DNA of 64,000 bases, taken from Amylibacter sp. (GTDB lineage: Bacteria; Pseudomonadota; Alphaproteobacteria; Rhodobacterales; Rhodobacteraceae). The notes below the pieces were generated by a model. That model did not search any database and was not told the DNA's origin. It saw nothing but the letters and a program-made list of their open reading frames with translations. This document shows positions 24,929 through 34,230 of the stretch, piece after piece. Each line of letters opens with the position of its first letter. The first letter of the stretch is position 1. The stretch is from positions 124,001 through 188,000 of the forward strand of contig JAJFHZ010000010.1 in NCBI GenBank assembly GCA_021775355.1, read 5' to 3'. A program made the translations under genes and the position numbers.

Positions 24929-25078
24929 AGCTTTGCGCCAGAGAAACCGTTTGTTGTTTCCGCTCGTTTCGCGGGACCTTGGGCCCATCATGTTGCAATG
25001 AAACGTTCGCGGCATATTTATCCTTTTCAAGCCATGTCGCAACACTGAGAATAATCGACACCTTGGCGGCCATGGCAG
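24850..25078. repeat. Right copy of 229-bp direct repeat flanking the APE cluster
   Basis: Matches 12361-12589 in direct orientation, gap-free, with 29 mismatches by eye. Here the lolA-like gene is intact and LPLAT is the stub. Sequence diverges abruptly after GCCATGGCAG at 25078 and before GTTCATTCG at 24850. The distance between copies is 12.5 kb and spans the whole APE cluster. Confidence 0.92.
24852..25078 (-). pseudogene. 3' remnant of an LPLAT acyltransferase gene
   Basis: The minus-strand frame ends in NPNNWFNSFNIWGE and a TGA at 24852-24854, closely matching the C-terminus of the intact LPLAT ([14 protein letters not shown]). Similarity starts abruptly at 25078, in a codon just before AMAAKV. 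The catalytic N-terminal two thirds is absent. The frame is still open for 73 codons from an ATG at 25073. It could be retained as a leader that couples translation to the overlapping lolA-like gene, or simply because its DNA encodes the lolA signal peptide in another frame. Confidence 0.87.
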
Positions 25079-25429
25079 GCTGTCCATCGTCAGATCAATA
25101 TGTACTTATGAACACCTGATATATAGGTGCTTTCGGATGAAAGCTAACCAGTCTTAGATGCTCAAGCAAGCAGTCATTTATTCTACACAAATTTACCGCC
25201 ACCCAATGAATTTGACGTGTTTCGCACTTATCCCAAAGCAGACATATGTAGTGAGTGGGCATTATGAAGTTATAATGTTTTCTGCGGCATTTTCCGCACT
25301 ATTATTATCTTCGGCAATGCTAGGGGCATTATCAAAGGCATTGCATTGTCTGCGAAGTCTTGTTTCCAAGGCTTTCACTGGAGTAAAAAAGCAGGGTTGT
25401 TCAAAATTGAAAGTAAGCACTTAATAAGC
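25079..25429. other. Region right of the APE cluster, no gene recognised
   Basis: These 351 bp separate the right repeat from the 3' end of pbpC. They must contain the promoter for the leftward lolA-MMPL-KS unit. A rightward frame at 25158-25424 (or from an ATG at 25275, 49 codons starting MFSAAFSALLL) has no family I recognise. The missing 3' part of the truncated SDR gene is not here. A weak hairpin AAGTAAGC...GCTCACTT (25411-25435) overlaps the pbpC stop and might be a poor terminator. Confidence 0.4.
25113..25129. promoter_or_regulatory. TATA-rich palindrome upstream of the lolA unit
   Basis: CACCT and AGGTG flank a GATATAT core (25113-25129), about 185 bp upstream of the lolA start codon on the minus strand. 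It may be an operator or contain a -10-like TATAT. Function is not shown by sequence. Confidence 0.3.
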
Positions 25430-27427
25430 TCACTTTAACCGAAAATGTTTACTGGATACGTCAGCATTCGCATCAATAATTGACAAAGTATAAAACCCGG
25501 CATCGTTAACAGGAATAATAAACGAGCGTTCATAGTATAGTTTTGGTGCAAGCTTATCGTTCAGCACCAATCGATAAGGTGCTGTACCACCGCTGATTTC
25601 AACGACAAGACCAGGTGGATATATTTCCACGGTTGCACCATCCGGTGGAAAGACAATACGAACACCATTGCGACGATCTTCTGACTTTCCAAACTGCTTT
25701 AGGTGTTGTGGTAATATCGATATTGCAGAACCGCCGGACAATGAACGTTTTGGTTTAACCAGACCGGTTATATCAAACATCTGGAATAGAATTGGGGTCG
25801 CAAGTGTTGCACCAAAAGCCCCCGGAATGGCCGTATTATCGGCACGCCCCAAAAGAACGCCAATCACATGGCGCCCGTCAAAACCAATGGCCCAGCTATC
25901 GCGGTGGCCATAAGACGTGCCAGTTTTATAAGCTACATAACTTGCCTGCGTTATTGACGGGGCCGGCATGGTGCGCAAAATCTCAGCTACCATTGTGGCA
26001 GCAGCCGGGTTGATAAACTGCGTCCCTGCTACAATATCTTGCGCCTGCTCATGCAATGAAACTGCTTGGCCATTATGTGCCAACCCGCTGTAAGCCTGAA
26101 CCATTTGCCACAAGGAAACCCCAACACCGCCAAGCACAATAGCAAGCCCGGGGTCACGGTTTTGCGGCAGGGTTAGATCGATACCCGCACGGGTTAAAAG
26201 TGCCGAAAATTTGTTGGTGCCAACTTTGTGCAAGATCACTACCGCCGGTATATTACGCGACCCGATCAATGCGTCATGGGCAGTTACCATACCCCTGAAT
26301 TCACCATCGAAATTTGACGGCTCATACTGGCCAAAACGTGCCGGCATATCAGCAATAAGGGTCTGCGGATGCAATATTCCATCTGCAAAGGCTTTGGCGT
26401 AAACAAAGGGTTTCAAGGTTGATCCGGGTGATCTGATCGCCTGCGCCATATCAACATAGCCATTGCGTTGTTCACTGGTGAAATCGGGTGAGCCTATATA
26501 GGTCAAAACCTCACCAGTGGTGTAATCCGCGATAATGACAGCACCTGAAATATCCTTGCCAAAACTGCGAAGCGTTCGGGAAAATAGGGCTTCAGCTTTG
26601 CGCTGCACATCAAGATCAAGCGTCAATGGCTTTGTTTGCTTGCGGTACTTTTGCGCCAAATGCATCGCAAAGCGTGGTATCGGTTTCAAGTCTGCCGAAA
26701 CGGGCTCACTCAGGGCCGCCTTCAGGCCATCTGCATCTAGCACACCCGCAGTAAATGCCCGCCTTAACACTTTGTCCCGTGCCAACCGTGCTTGTCCGGT
26801 CTGACGATCAGGTCGGCGTTGGTTAGGTGATTGCGGGATGGCAACCAAAAGGGCTGCTTCCGAAAAGGTCAATCGTTTGGGCGTTTTGCCCAAATAGGAA
26901 TAGCTGGCCGCCACCACACCTTCCACATTACCGCCAAACGGGGCGAGCTGCATGTAAAGGTGCAAAATATCGCGTTTACTTAGGCGACGTTCCATCGCAA
27001 GCGCCACACGGATTTGTCTAAGTTTTGCAACAAACGATCCGGTCGATAATCGTTCCGTTAAACGCGCCGTTTGCATCGTAATCGTTGAACCGCCCGAAAC
27101 GATTTTACCGTTCTTTATAAACTGCCCAACAGCACGTAATATCGCCCGAATATCCACGCCCTTATGCCGATAAAACCGTTTGTCTTCATAAGCGACTAGC
27201 AACGCAATATATTTGGGATCAATCTGATCAATATCTGCATCAAAGCGCCAATAATCGTCCGGTGTCAAAAACGCCGCCACCAAAGCCCCGTTTCGGTCAT
27301 ATACCATGTCCGAAGTGGCTGGCGTAAGATCCGGTAACTCTGTTCTTTCTATCCATTGGTCGAAGGTAAACAGGCCGATGAAACCCGCAATGCAAACTGT
27401 TATGAGCCACCGTTTATTGGCCAACAA
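25430..27427 (-). CDS. pbpC: Penicillin-binding protein 1C (PbpC)
   Basis: A 665-residue bifunctional peptidoglycan synthase. A membrane anchor (WLITVCIAGFIGLFTF) is followed by a GT51 transglycosylase domain with the catalytic Glu in AYEDKRFYRHKGVD and the motif GGSTITMQTARL. The transpeptidase domain has the serine motif SPGSTLKPF and the KTGTS motif. The last roughly 80 residues are the small C-terminal domain typical of PBP1C. It overlaps the alpha-2-macroglobulin gene by 14 nt. The pbpC-yfhM pairing is widespread: the PBP is thought to repair the wall when the macroglobulin traps attacking proteases. Confidence 0.95.
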   Translation of the reverse strand: MLANKRWLITVCIAGFIGLFTFDQWIERTELPDLTPATSDMVYDRNGALVAAFLTPDDYWRFDADIDQIDPKYIALLVAYEDKRFYRHKGVDIRAILRAVGQFIKNGKIVSGGSTITMQTARLTERLSTGSFVAKLRQIRVALAMERRLSKRDILHLYMQLAPFGGNVEGVVAASYSYLGKTPKRLTFSEAALLVAIPQSPNQRRPDRQTGQARLARDKVLRRAFTAGVLDADGLKAALSEPVSADLKPIPRFAMHLAQKYRKQTKPLTLDLDVQRKAEALFSRTLRSFGKDISGAVIIADYTTGEVLTYIGSPDFTSEQRNGYVDMAQAIRSPGSTLKPFVYAKAFADGILHPQTLIADMPARFGQYEPSNFDGEFRGMVTAHDALIGSRNIPAVVILHKVGTNKFSALLTRAGIDLTLPQNRDPGLAIVLGGVGVSLWQMVQAYSGLAHNGQAVSLHEQAQDIVAGTQFINPAAATMVAEILRTMPAPSITQASYVAYKTGTSYGHRDSWAIGFDGRHVIGVLLGRADNTAIPGAFGATLATPILFQMFDITGLVKPKRSLSGGSAISILPQHLKQFGKSEDRRNGVRIVFPPDGATVEIYPPGLVVEISGGTAPYRLVLNDKLAPKLYYERSFIIPVNDAGFYTLSIIDANADVSSKHFRLK

Positions 27428-30400
27428 TTACGACATCTCCACTGGCGGTATTACCCCCCATATCGGCGCGATACATATCGGTGATATGTGCGGCTGGTAG
27501 GTGAAACGCCCCGACCGAAATGGCACGAACAACATAGGCCAGTTTAAAACTATGGTTTCCGCCCCAATCAATGGCAGCCAAAAAGCGGTCTTTGTGAAAT
27601 TCGCTATGCGTTGCCTCTTGCAGCTTATCAAGCCATGGCAAAGATGCCGTATATCCTGATTGCAACAGGTTTGGATTATCAATCTCAAACCCTGCGGGCA
27701 ATGGATCATTAATCATCAAACGGCCAAACCTGTCGATTTCCGGTGTCACCTTAATCACAACGATAATCTTGTCGTTTTGTGCAATTTGTGACTGATCAAT
27801 CCTGTCACCTTTTACCGTATAAAAATTGCGTTTTATTTTATATCCGTTTGATTGCCGCTTTATTTTCCCTGACGATGACCCTGTTACAGTCAATACCATT
27901 TCAACATCAGTCTCTAGTTTATTTTCAATCAAAGCCTGCCCTTGTGAAACATCCAGATATGAAAATAACGTTTCTGCTTTCAGTAATGCTTTACCCGCTT
28001 CTGAATTTTGTGCAGACGCCGCCAATCGCAATGCCCACGCCTGCTCTTGCGTATTGCCGTTTGATGCAAGACGCACAAAGTTTGCACTTTCTATTGCTTT
28101 TGATGCGGAAAGTGATCCTGCCTGAACTGCCAATGCCAAAACAGCGGCTTTATCACGTCTGGCAGAACCGAAATCGTCATACCTGTCGCGTTTAGTGCCA
28201 TCTTCAAGTTTACGAAACGCGCGTAAGAACATCGCTTCGGATCGGTTTTTTTCACCATATGCCGCCAAGGCTACACCAAGTTGAGCCTGTGCAAGTGCTG
28301 TTCCAAATGCGTCACCTTTTGCGTCACTATAATAGCGTAATTCACCGATTGAAGCTTTGCCGACATTGGCAAGGACCATTAGCGCATAGGCAATTTCTTC
28401 GCCACCATTATCGAAATCACCGGCATTGTTTACAGTGTTTTTCAGCCGTGAAAGTGCGGCCTTCAGCACATGGTCAGGAACCGTTGCACCCGATTTTTGT
28501 GCCCGCACCAGAAAATCCGTTGCATAAGCATCAAGCCAATAACTATCACTGCGCGGTCGCCACAGGCCAAACCCGCCATTGGTAGCCTGATTGGCTGCAA
28601 CCTTGGTAATTGTCTGTTGTATCCGCAGGCTTGCCGTTTCGGGATCATCCAGTTGATCGACAAATGACATCAACGGTTCAGCTTGCGAAATCAACTGTTC
28701 AGTGCAGCCATAAGGATAGTTTTCCAATGCGTAAACAATACCGCCCACATCGAGCCGCGCCTGCGATTGCGGAAGAACTGCCAAACGGGCGTCATTGCCA
28801 TATCCAGTTAACAGATCTGTAGGGATAGACATAGAATTGTTTGCCGCAACCGTCATATTCCAACGTTTAACAATCGGAAGATCGTTTCTTTGAACAGGCA
28901 AGATAACGGTTTTTGTCAAAAACCTGCCGTCTGGCAGTTTTACATCCACAAAGATTTCACCTGCACCTTCACCGCGTGCATTCAATGGCACTTCCAGATA
29001 TTTTCGACCCCCTTCTACCAGCGTGAAAACTTTACTTGTAAAGCCCAGTGCAATTTCGCTAGAACTTTTCAAGTCCACACTAACCGTACCGGCAGGCCCA
29101 TAAGCATGCGCAATTTCCAACCGTAAAATAGATTTATCACCCGGCGACAAAAAACGCGGCGCATTTGCCAAAAGCACAATCGGGTCACGCACCAGAACAT
29201 CGGTTGAGGCTTGCCCTATCGCATTGTCCGACCACGCAACAGCCATAAATTTCATCGTGCCGTTAAACTCTGGAATATCAAAAGGTATCTGGACTTGGCC
29301 GTTTTCATCAAACGTCAACAGTCCTGAAAACAGTGTAAGGTACGTTTCCGTCTTTGGCCCAGCACCTTGTCGCGCATTGTCGGCGTCGCCACCGCTGCGC
29401 AAGATACCATCGAAACCAGCAAAACCGTCAATAAGGCGGCCGTATAAATCACGCATCTCAAAACCAAGTTTACGCTGCCCGAAATAATAGTCCTGCGGAT
29501 TAGGGGCTTTGAAACCTGTGATGTTTAATATTCCCAAATCCACCGCTGCAACTGTTGCATAGATTTTACCTGCACCGGCAGAAGACGCTGCAAGTTTAAT
29601 CGTAGTCTGTTGATTGGGGCTGACCAGATCAGGCAAATCAAAATTCAGTGCAATAATTTTATCATCGGCACGCACGGGCACCCAGTTTACCCCGACCGAT
29701 CGTGTCGGGTTGCGACCCTGTTTCGTATCAGTTGGTTGTATAAAGCTGGTTAGGATATATGCACCAGCCCCCCAGTTTTCATCGATCTCAAATTCAATCT
29801 CGGTATCGCCCTTTTGAACAGTAACGGTTTTCTGCGTCACAAATCCGGAATTCATAACGACAATTTGCGCGGCCCCGTCACGTGGTGCTGCAATGCGCAG
29901 TTTTACCGTGTCATGCAGTTTATATGCATCCTGATCGAGACCAGTTTTCAATCGATCAGGCGTATCCGCATTCCCCGCAGAACCATAATACCCGGCATAA
30001 AACCGATAACTGCCAAACCGTACATCGCTGCCGTCTTTCGCTTCTATCGTCAATTCGTAATCGCCCCATGACAAAGGTATCTGAAGCTTCGCGGCTTTGC
30101 CTGCGCCAATAGAAATGTCGCCCTGTTCTACAACTTCGCGCGATTTAATCGGCATATAACTCCAACGGTCATCAACCTTAAACCATTGGTAATTGGTTTC
30201 AATCCGCTCAACACGCCATTTAGCCTTGCCCAAATCGGTCAATGTCATACCTTGCCCAACAGCGATAATTTCAAAGCTTGCTTGCGCCCCTTCCGGCACG
30301 GAATCGTCAAACAACGGTTTAATACCAATCAACGCTGAAACGGGATCCATCAACCGCGTTAGGATACGTTCGACAGGCCGCCCCGAGCCTTCACGCATTT

Positions 30401-32768
30401 GCAACGAAACTTTCAACTGCTCAGGTTGATAGGGTGACGCGCTTTCGGGGATCGGAATATTGATTTTCAACACCCCGTCATCGTTGGTGGTCAAGCCCGT
30501 TGGAAGTGTAACCACTTTCACACGTTCCTCGGCCAAAGACGATCCAAACTGAAATCCCGGAAAGGCAGGCATTTCCGTAGTAGTGCGCCGTTCAATAACC
30601 CCGCTTAACGGTAGATTGGCACCACTTGCCCCGTAAAGATAGCTTGCGGTGACTGATAGTTCCGGTGGTGCAGATTGCATAATGGAGCCTTCCGGCAAGG
30701 TCGGGGTGAAATCGATGCGCTCCGGCACGAAATCTTCGACCAGAAAACTTTCATCCGCAAGCGGGCCATCATCCGGATCCATATATATCCGCATTGACCA
30801 TCTACCGTGCTGTGCAGAGCGCGCAACTTTAGTGGCAAATACACGCCCGCCCGCACCCTGATCTTTTAATACAGCGCGGCTATATTCCTTCCCGTCAGGT
30901 CGATAGGTAATCGCGGTCAACGGTAAATCCAGAATGCTGTTAGATTTTGAACCACGCAAAAGCACTGTGGACATGACATCATCACCCGGTTGATAAATCC
31001 CCCGATCCGTGGTTGCAAACACATCAAATTCACCCGATGCCGCGCGCCCCTCTACACCCCGATCAGAAAAGTCAAACGCACTTGAGGTCAAGTCAATAAA
31101 CCCAAAATCCTTTTCACGGTGCGCAGCGATTGCAGCGGGCGCGTTACCCGCCCGCCCCTTCAGGGTCGCAGCAGGGAAATAGGCATAACCACCATTATCA
31201 CTTTCAAGTGACGCTAAAATCTTGTTGTTGCGAGAAATCAGATCAATTTTTACCCCCGCAAGATCAGATGCGGTGCCCAAAGACTTAGCCAAAACATGCA
31301 ACCCGTCGGGTCCAGAAAAACTGGTTATCCCAATGTCAGAGATCAAGAACCACTGGGTGGCGGGCGCAGAATAGGTTCTAACATCCGGCAAACGCGCCGT
31401 CATAACATAAAGGCCGGGGGCAAAGGCACCAATCACATCTTGCACGGGCAAAGCAGTGACGATTTCTTGATTTAGTTTATTTTCAGTTTCTGCAATCCCT
31501 TGCCAAACCATATCCCCGAGCTGATCTACCATTTCCGTAGCGTCATAGCTTGATAAAGGGTTCAAAAATAGTTGCTTAAGCAGCAAGGGCGATAGATTGC
31601 GTTCCTCTGCCCGATAGATTTTAATGTCAGCAGATTGCGTATTCACAGTCATAATAGGAAGCGTTGCCGTTTCACCTTTTGGCAACACATAGCCATTACC
31701 CTGAAATCGTACCGCAGGGACGCGATCCGGTATGTAAAGCGTGTAGGAATGTGGTTTGATCGTCACCTCACCTAATTTTGCGGGCAGGCCGGCCCGTATG
31801 GTCAATGCAAAACTTTCGCCAAATTCCATACCACCTAGACAAAGCCTTTGGTCATTCACCTCTGCTACCAAATCAGTATTCAGGGTTTGTACATAATCAA
31901 GATAGTGGACCCCTTTATTCACAAGTTTTTCTGAAAATGTGAAGCATACACGCGGCTTTGAAGCAGCCGTTTCAATGTCATAATCCAATACTCTGGGCCC
32001 GAATTTCGCACGTGCTTTCGCAACCGTTTCATCGTCTAAGCCTGTCAATTCATTCAGATGCCGTGTTGCAGCAACGATGTCCCCGCCCCTGCTGATATCG
32101 CCTGAAATATTTTTTATAATTGCGCGCACAGCTGCCGCTTCCTGATTGCCTTTCGCGTCAAGGTAGGCGTTTACGACATACTCTAAACTATTGTACCGTA
32201 GTCGGGACAACGCACTGGGCAATTGATTTGCATTTGCTTTTAATCCATGGGGTATACTAAGCCACGCATCACTATTGCCATTGATCGCAGCCGCCTGCAG
32301 CAAAACAATAAATCCGTTAACGGTTTCTTCATTCAGCTTTCCCGGGTATAATTTTAATGTGCCGGCAGCACGCGCGACATCCGCACGAAAGCTAATTACC
32401 CGCCCCTTTTCATAGTCGGTTAAATAGCTCAATCGTTGCAAACGTGCATTCCCTAAAGTGATTTGACCGGGATCAGAATTAATCAGCCTTGCGGAGATTG
32501 CCCCTACATATGGTGCAGCCTGATAACTGTCGTCTTTCAGAAAGCATGCGCCATTGCGCGTATTGTAGGTAATTGCCTTGCAGCTTTGTTCTTCACCACA
32601 GGCTTTTTCGCAATAGGTTTGTGATGTCTCAAAAATAGTGCGTAGATCACCGCCTGAAAAATCAGTATCTGACTGATATAAAAATGTACTTTCAGGATAG
32701 CCGTCAGCATTGGCCATTCCTGCAAACAATAAAAACAATATTGCATTTACGAAGTATCTTTTCAGCAC
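27414..32768 (-). CDS. Bacterial alpha-2-macroglobulin with N-terminal PAN/apple domain (YfhM-like)
   Basis: A 1784-residue periplasmic protease trap. I start at the GTG at 32768, which has AAGGTGA upstream and gives the signal peptide (LKRYFVNAILFLLFAGMANA). Residues about 30-90 contain a four-Cys PAN/apple-like module (TYCEKACGEEQSCKAITYN...ACFLKD). The body carries MG domains, and the thioester motif CTEQ lies near residue 1354 in YPYGCTEQL, followed by the helical thioester domain. No lipobox is seen, unlike E. coli YfhM. It overlaps pbpC by 14 nt and is surely co-transcribed with it. Role: capture of host or competitor proteases in the periplasm. Confidence 0.93.
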   Translation of the reverse strand: MLKRYFVNAILFLLFAGMANADGYPESTFLYQSDTDFSGGDLRTIFETSQTYCEKACGEEQSCKAITYNTRNGACFLKDDSYQAAPYVGAISARLINSDPGQITLGNARLQRLSYLTDYEKGRVISFRADVARAAGTLKLYPGKLNEETVNGFIVLLQAAAINGNSDAWLSIPHGLKANANQLPSALSRLRYNSLEYVVNAYLDAKGNQEAAAVRAIIKNISGDISRGGDIVAATRHLNELTGLDDETVAKARAKFGPRVLDYDIETAASKPRVCFTFSEKLVNKGVHYLDYVQTLNTDLVAEVNDQRLCLGGMEFGESFALTIRAGLPAKLGEVTIKPHSYTLYIPDRVPAVRFQGNGYVLPKGETATLPIMTVNTQSADIKIYRAEERNLSPLLLKQLFLNPLSSYDATEMVDQLGDMVWQGIAETENKLNQEIVTALPVQDVIGAFAPGLYVMTARLPDVRTYSAPATQWFLISDIGITSFSGPDGLHVLAKSLGTASDLAGVKIDLISRNNKILASLESDNGGYAYFPAATLKGRAGNAPAAIAAHREKDFGFIDLTSSAFDFSDRGVEGRAASGEFDVFATTDRGIYQPGDDVMSTVLLRGSKSNSILDLPLTAITYRPDGKEYSRAVLKDQGAGGRVFATKVARSAQHGRWSMRIYMDPDDGPLADESFLVEDFVPERIDFTPTLPEGSIMQSAPPELSVTASYLYGASGANLPLSGVIERRTTTEMPAFPGFQFGSSLAEERVKVVTLPTGLTTNDDGVLKINIPIPESASPYQPEQLKVSLQMREGSGRPVERILTRLMDPVSALIGIKPLFDDSVPEGAQASFEIIAVGQGMTLTDLGKAKWRVERIETNYQWFKVDDRWSYMPIKSREVVEQGDISIGAGKAAKLQIPLSWGDYELTIEAKDGSDVRFGSYRFYAGYYGSAGNADTPDRLKTGLDQDAYKLHDTVKLRIAAPRDGAAQIVVMNSGFVTQKTVTVQKGDTEIEFEIDENWGAGAYILTSFIQPTDTKQGRNPTRSVGVNWVPVRADDKIIALNFDLPDLVSPNQQTTIKLAASSAGAGKIYATVAAVDLGILNITGFKAPNPQDYYFGQRKLGFEMRDLYGRLIDGFAGFDGILRSGGDADNARQGAGPKTETYLTLFSGLLTFDENGQVQIPFDIPEFNGTMKFMAVAWSDNAIGQASTDVLVRDPIVLLANAPRFLSPGDKSILRLEIAHAYGPAGTVSVDLKSSSEIALGFTSKVFTLVEGGRKYLEVPLNARGEGAGEIFVDVKLPDGRFLTKTVILPVQRNDLPIVKRWNMTVAANNSMSIPTDLLTGYGNDARLAVLPQSQARLDVGGIVYALENYPYGCTEQLISQAEPLMSFVDQLDDPETASLRIQQTITKVAANQATNGGFGLWRPRSDSYWLDAYATDFLVRAQKSGATVPDHVLKAALSRLKNTVNNAGDFDNGGEEIAYALMVLANVGKASIGELRYYSDAKGDAFGTALAQAQLGVALAAYGEKNRSEAMFLRAFRKLEDGTKRDRYDDFGSARRDKAAVLALAVQAGSLSASKAIESANFVRLASNGNTQEQAWALRLAASAQNSEAGKALLKAETLFSYLDVSQGQALIENKLETDVEMVLTVTGSSSGKIKRQSNGYKIKRNFYTVKGDRIDQSQIAQNDKIIVVIKVTPEIDRFGRLMINDPLPAGFEIDNPNLLQSGYTASLPWLDKLQEATHSEFHKDRFLAAIDWGGNHSFKLAYVVRAISVGAFHLPAAHITDMYRADMGGNTASGDVVIVGQ

Positions 32769-32908
32769 GTAAATCACCTTTGATATATAAATTAGCAGCC
32801 GTATTCTGTGATAGTGAACCAACAAGACAATATCAGTCAAGTCCACACGATGTCACTTCACCTCAAAAACCGGGCTGTTTCATTCGTGACTCTATGCAGT
32901 CAATATCA

Positions 32909-34126
32909 TCAGATCACCGCTTTTTCGATGAACCGCTCGTTACGCACAATACGGTCATAATTGAAGGGCGACATATCCAAGGAACGGTATTCACCATAAA
33001 CCAACATTTCGGCAGTACCGCGTCCCATAGCGGGGGATTGCTGCAACCCGTGGCCCGAGAAACCATTGAGAAAGTAAAAATTCTCTACCTGTGTGTGGGC
33101 GCCCATAATCGCGTTATGGTCAAAGGTGTTGTAAGCATAGTGCCCAACCCATTCATTGGTAACCTTGATGGCCTCGAACTGCGGGATGCGGGTTGCAAGG
33201 ATCGGCCATATATGCTGCTCCCACAGGGAATGATCCATGTGGAAATCATCGTAGTCCACCGCAGGATCAATATCCGAATGGCCACCTGCTTGATAGTAGT
33301 TCGCACCTTCTTGGCGAACATGCACGCCTGCGGGATCAATTGTCAGCGGCAAGGCACGTTCCAACAGTTGTTCGGCTTGAAAGACCCAGCTATAACGCTT
33401 GCGCGGCTCAACTGGGATATCGATCCCTACCATTGCTGCCGTTCGCAAGGCACGCGGGCCAGACGCATTCAGCACCTTTCCACAGGAAACAACCCCGCCC
33501 GATTTCAATGTAACAGATACAACGTGGCACCCATCAGCAGATTTAGTCATCGCTACGACTTCGTTGGCAATATATTCCACTCCGCGTTCTTTGGCAGACC
33601 GACGCCACCAGTCAAAGACGGTGATTGAATCCCAATACCCTTCATCCACAGTGTTGATGCTGCCCAGCACAATGTCATCAACATTGTAGAAGCTGTATTC
33701 TTGTTTGATCTCTTCGGGGTTCATCAGTTTTGTCCCGGCGCCTGCTGCTACTTGTACTGCATGGCTTTCACGTAAAACATTCGCAAAACCTTCGTTATCG
33801 GCCAGATACATATAGCCGAAATTCTGGATTTTCAGTTCAGGAACACGGTCATCGTTACCCATGTAACCGCGCAGATTTTTAACAAAATCGGCAGCAAATT
33901 GGGAAATGTGGACATTCAGCTTGGACGAGAATTGCTGACGCATACAACTGTTTGCATGCATGGTAGAAGAATACTCGTAAGTTGGGTCTTTTTCGACAAC
34001 CAAAACGCTGCCATCGAAATCTTTGTTTTCCGACAAAAACCATGCGGTTGACGCACCCATCATAGCACCTCCGATGATTACAATATCATACGTGCCATGT
34101 GCAGGTGTTTGGTCGTTGTTACCCAT
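32909..34126 (-). CDS. FAD-dependent oxidoreductase (DAO family, FOXRED1-like)
   Basis: A 405-residue flavoprotein with the Rossmann motif IVIIGGAMMGAS (about residues 15-26) and a single DAO domain. The C-terminal HNAIMGAHTQVENFYFLNGFSGHGLQQSPAMGR contains the second FAD contact. There is no GcvT half, unlike the protein at the left window edge. SMRQQF-type sequence (SCMRQQFSSKLNV) stands where covalent-FAD relatives have WHAAG, so FAD is probably non-covalent. Located 104 bp after the CoA-transferase gene in the same direction. Likely oxidises an amino acid or N-methyl amine; the substrate is unknown. Confidence 0.88.
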   Translation of the reverse strand: MGNNDQTPAHGTYDIVIIGGAMMGASTAWFLSENKDFDGSVLVVEKDPTYEYSSTMHANSCMRQQFSSKLNVHISQFAADFVKNLRGYMGNDDRVPELKIQNFGYMYLADNEGFANVLRESHAVQVAAGAGTKLMNPEEIKQEYSFYNVDDIVLGSINTVDEGYWDSITVFDWWRRSAKERGVEYIANEVVAMTKSADGCHVVSVTLKSGGVVSCGKVLNASGPRALRTAAMVGIDIPVEPRKRYSWVFQAEQLLERALPLTIDPAGVHVRQEGANYYQAGGHSDIDPAVDYDDFHMDHSLWEQHIWPILATRIPQFEAIKVTNEWVGHYAYNTFDHNAIMGAHTQVENFYFLNGFSGHGLQQSPAMGRGTAEMLVYGEYRSLDMSPFNYDRIVRNERFIEKAVI

Positions 34127-34230
34127 CAGACTTCCTCATCTTTTTTAATCGTCTCTTAGTTAGCAGAAATATCGACCCCACTCATCCCCTACAGACGGCT
34201 TGCCTGTTTTGAGAATTTTAATTCGCATTG

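Larger units (their letters stand above)
12361..25078. other. Aryl-polyene-type (APE) biosynthetic cluster, permuted and bounded by direct repeats
   Basis: Genes between the two repeats encode nearly all the parts of a type II polyketide/fatty-acid-like polyene pathway: ketosynthase, chain-length factor, ketoreductase, two dehydratases, ACP, AMP ligase, COG4648 membrane protein, methyltransferase, glycosyltransferase, acyltransferases, LolA-like carrier and MMPL exporter. This is the composition of E. coli/Vibrio APE clusters, whose products are outer-membrane pigments that protect from oxidative stress. Missing from the window are a second ACP, a thioesterase, a DUF3261 protein, a second complete ketosynthase and an ammonia-lyase. 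All genes but one (the PlsC-type gene at 15726) read leftwards. Confidence 0.8.

Noticed and set aside
24347..25087. A 246-codon leftward frame that would extend lolA upstream of its signal peptide
   Set aside because: The upstream part is the out-of-frame reading of LPLAT 3' codons. A start at 24928 gives a clean signal peptide, which the extension would bury.
25158..25424. An 88-codon rightward frame between the right repeat and pbpC
   Set aside because: No family resemblance and no clear ribosome-binding site. The inner 49-codon version has a hydrophobic start but this is too weak to call a gene.
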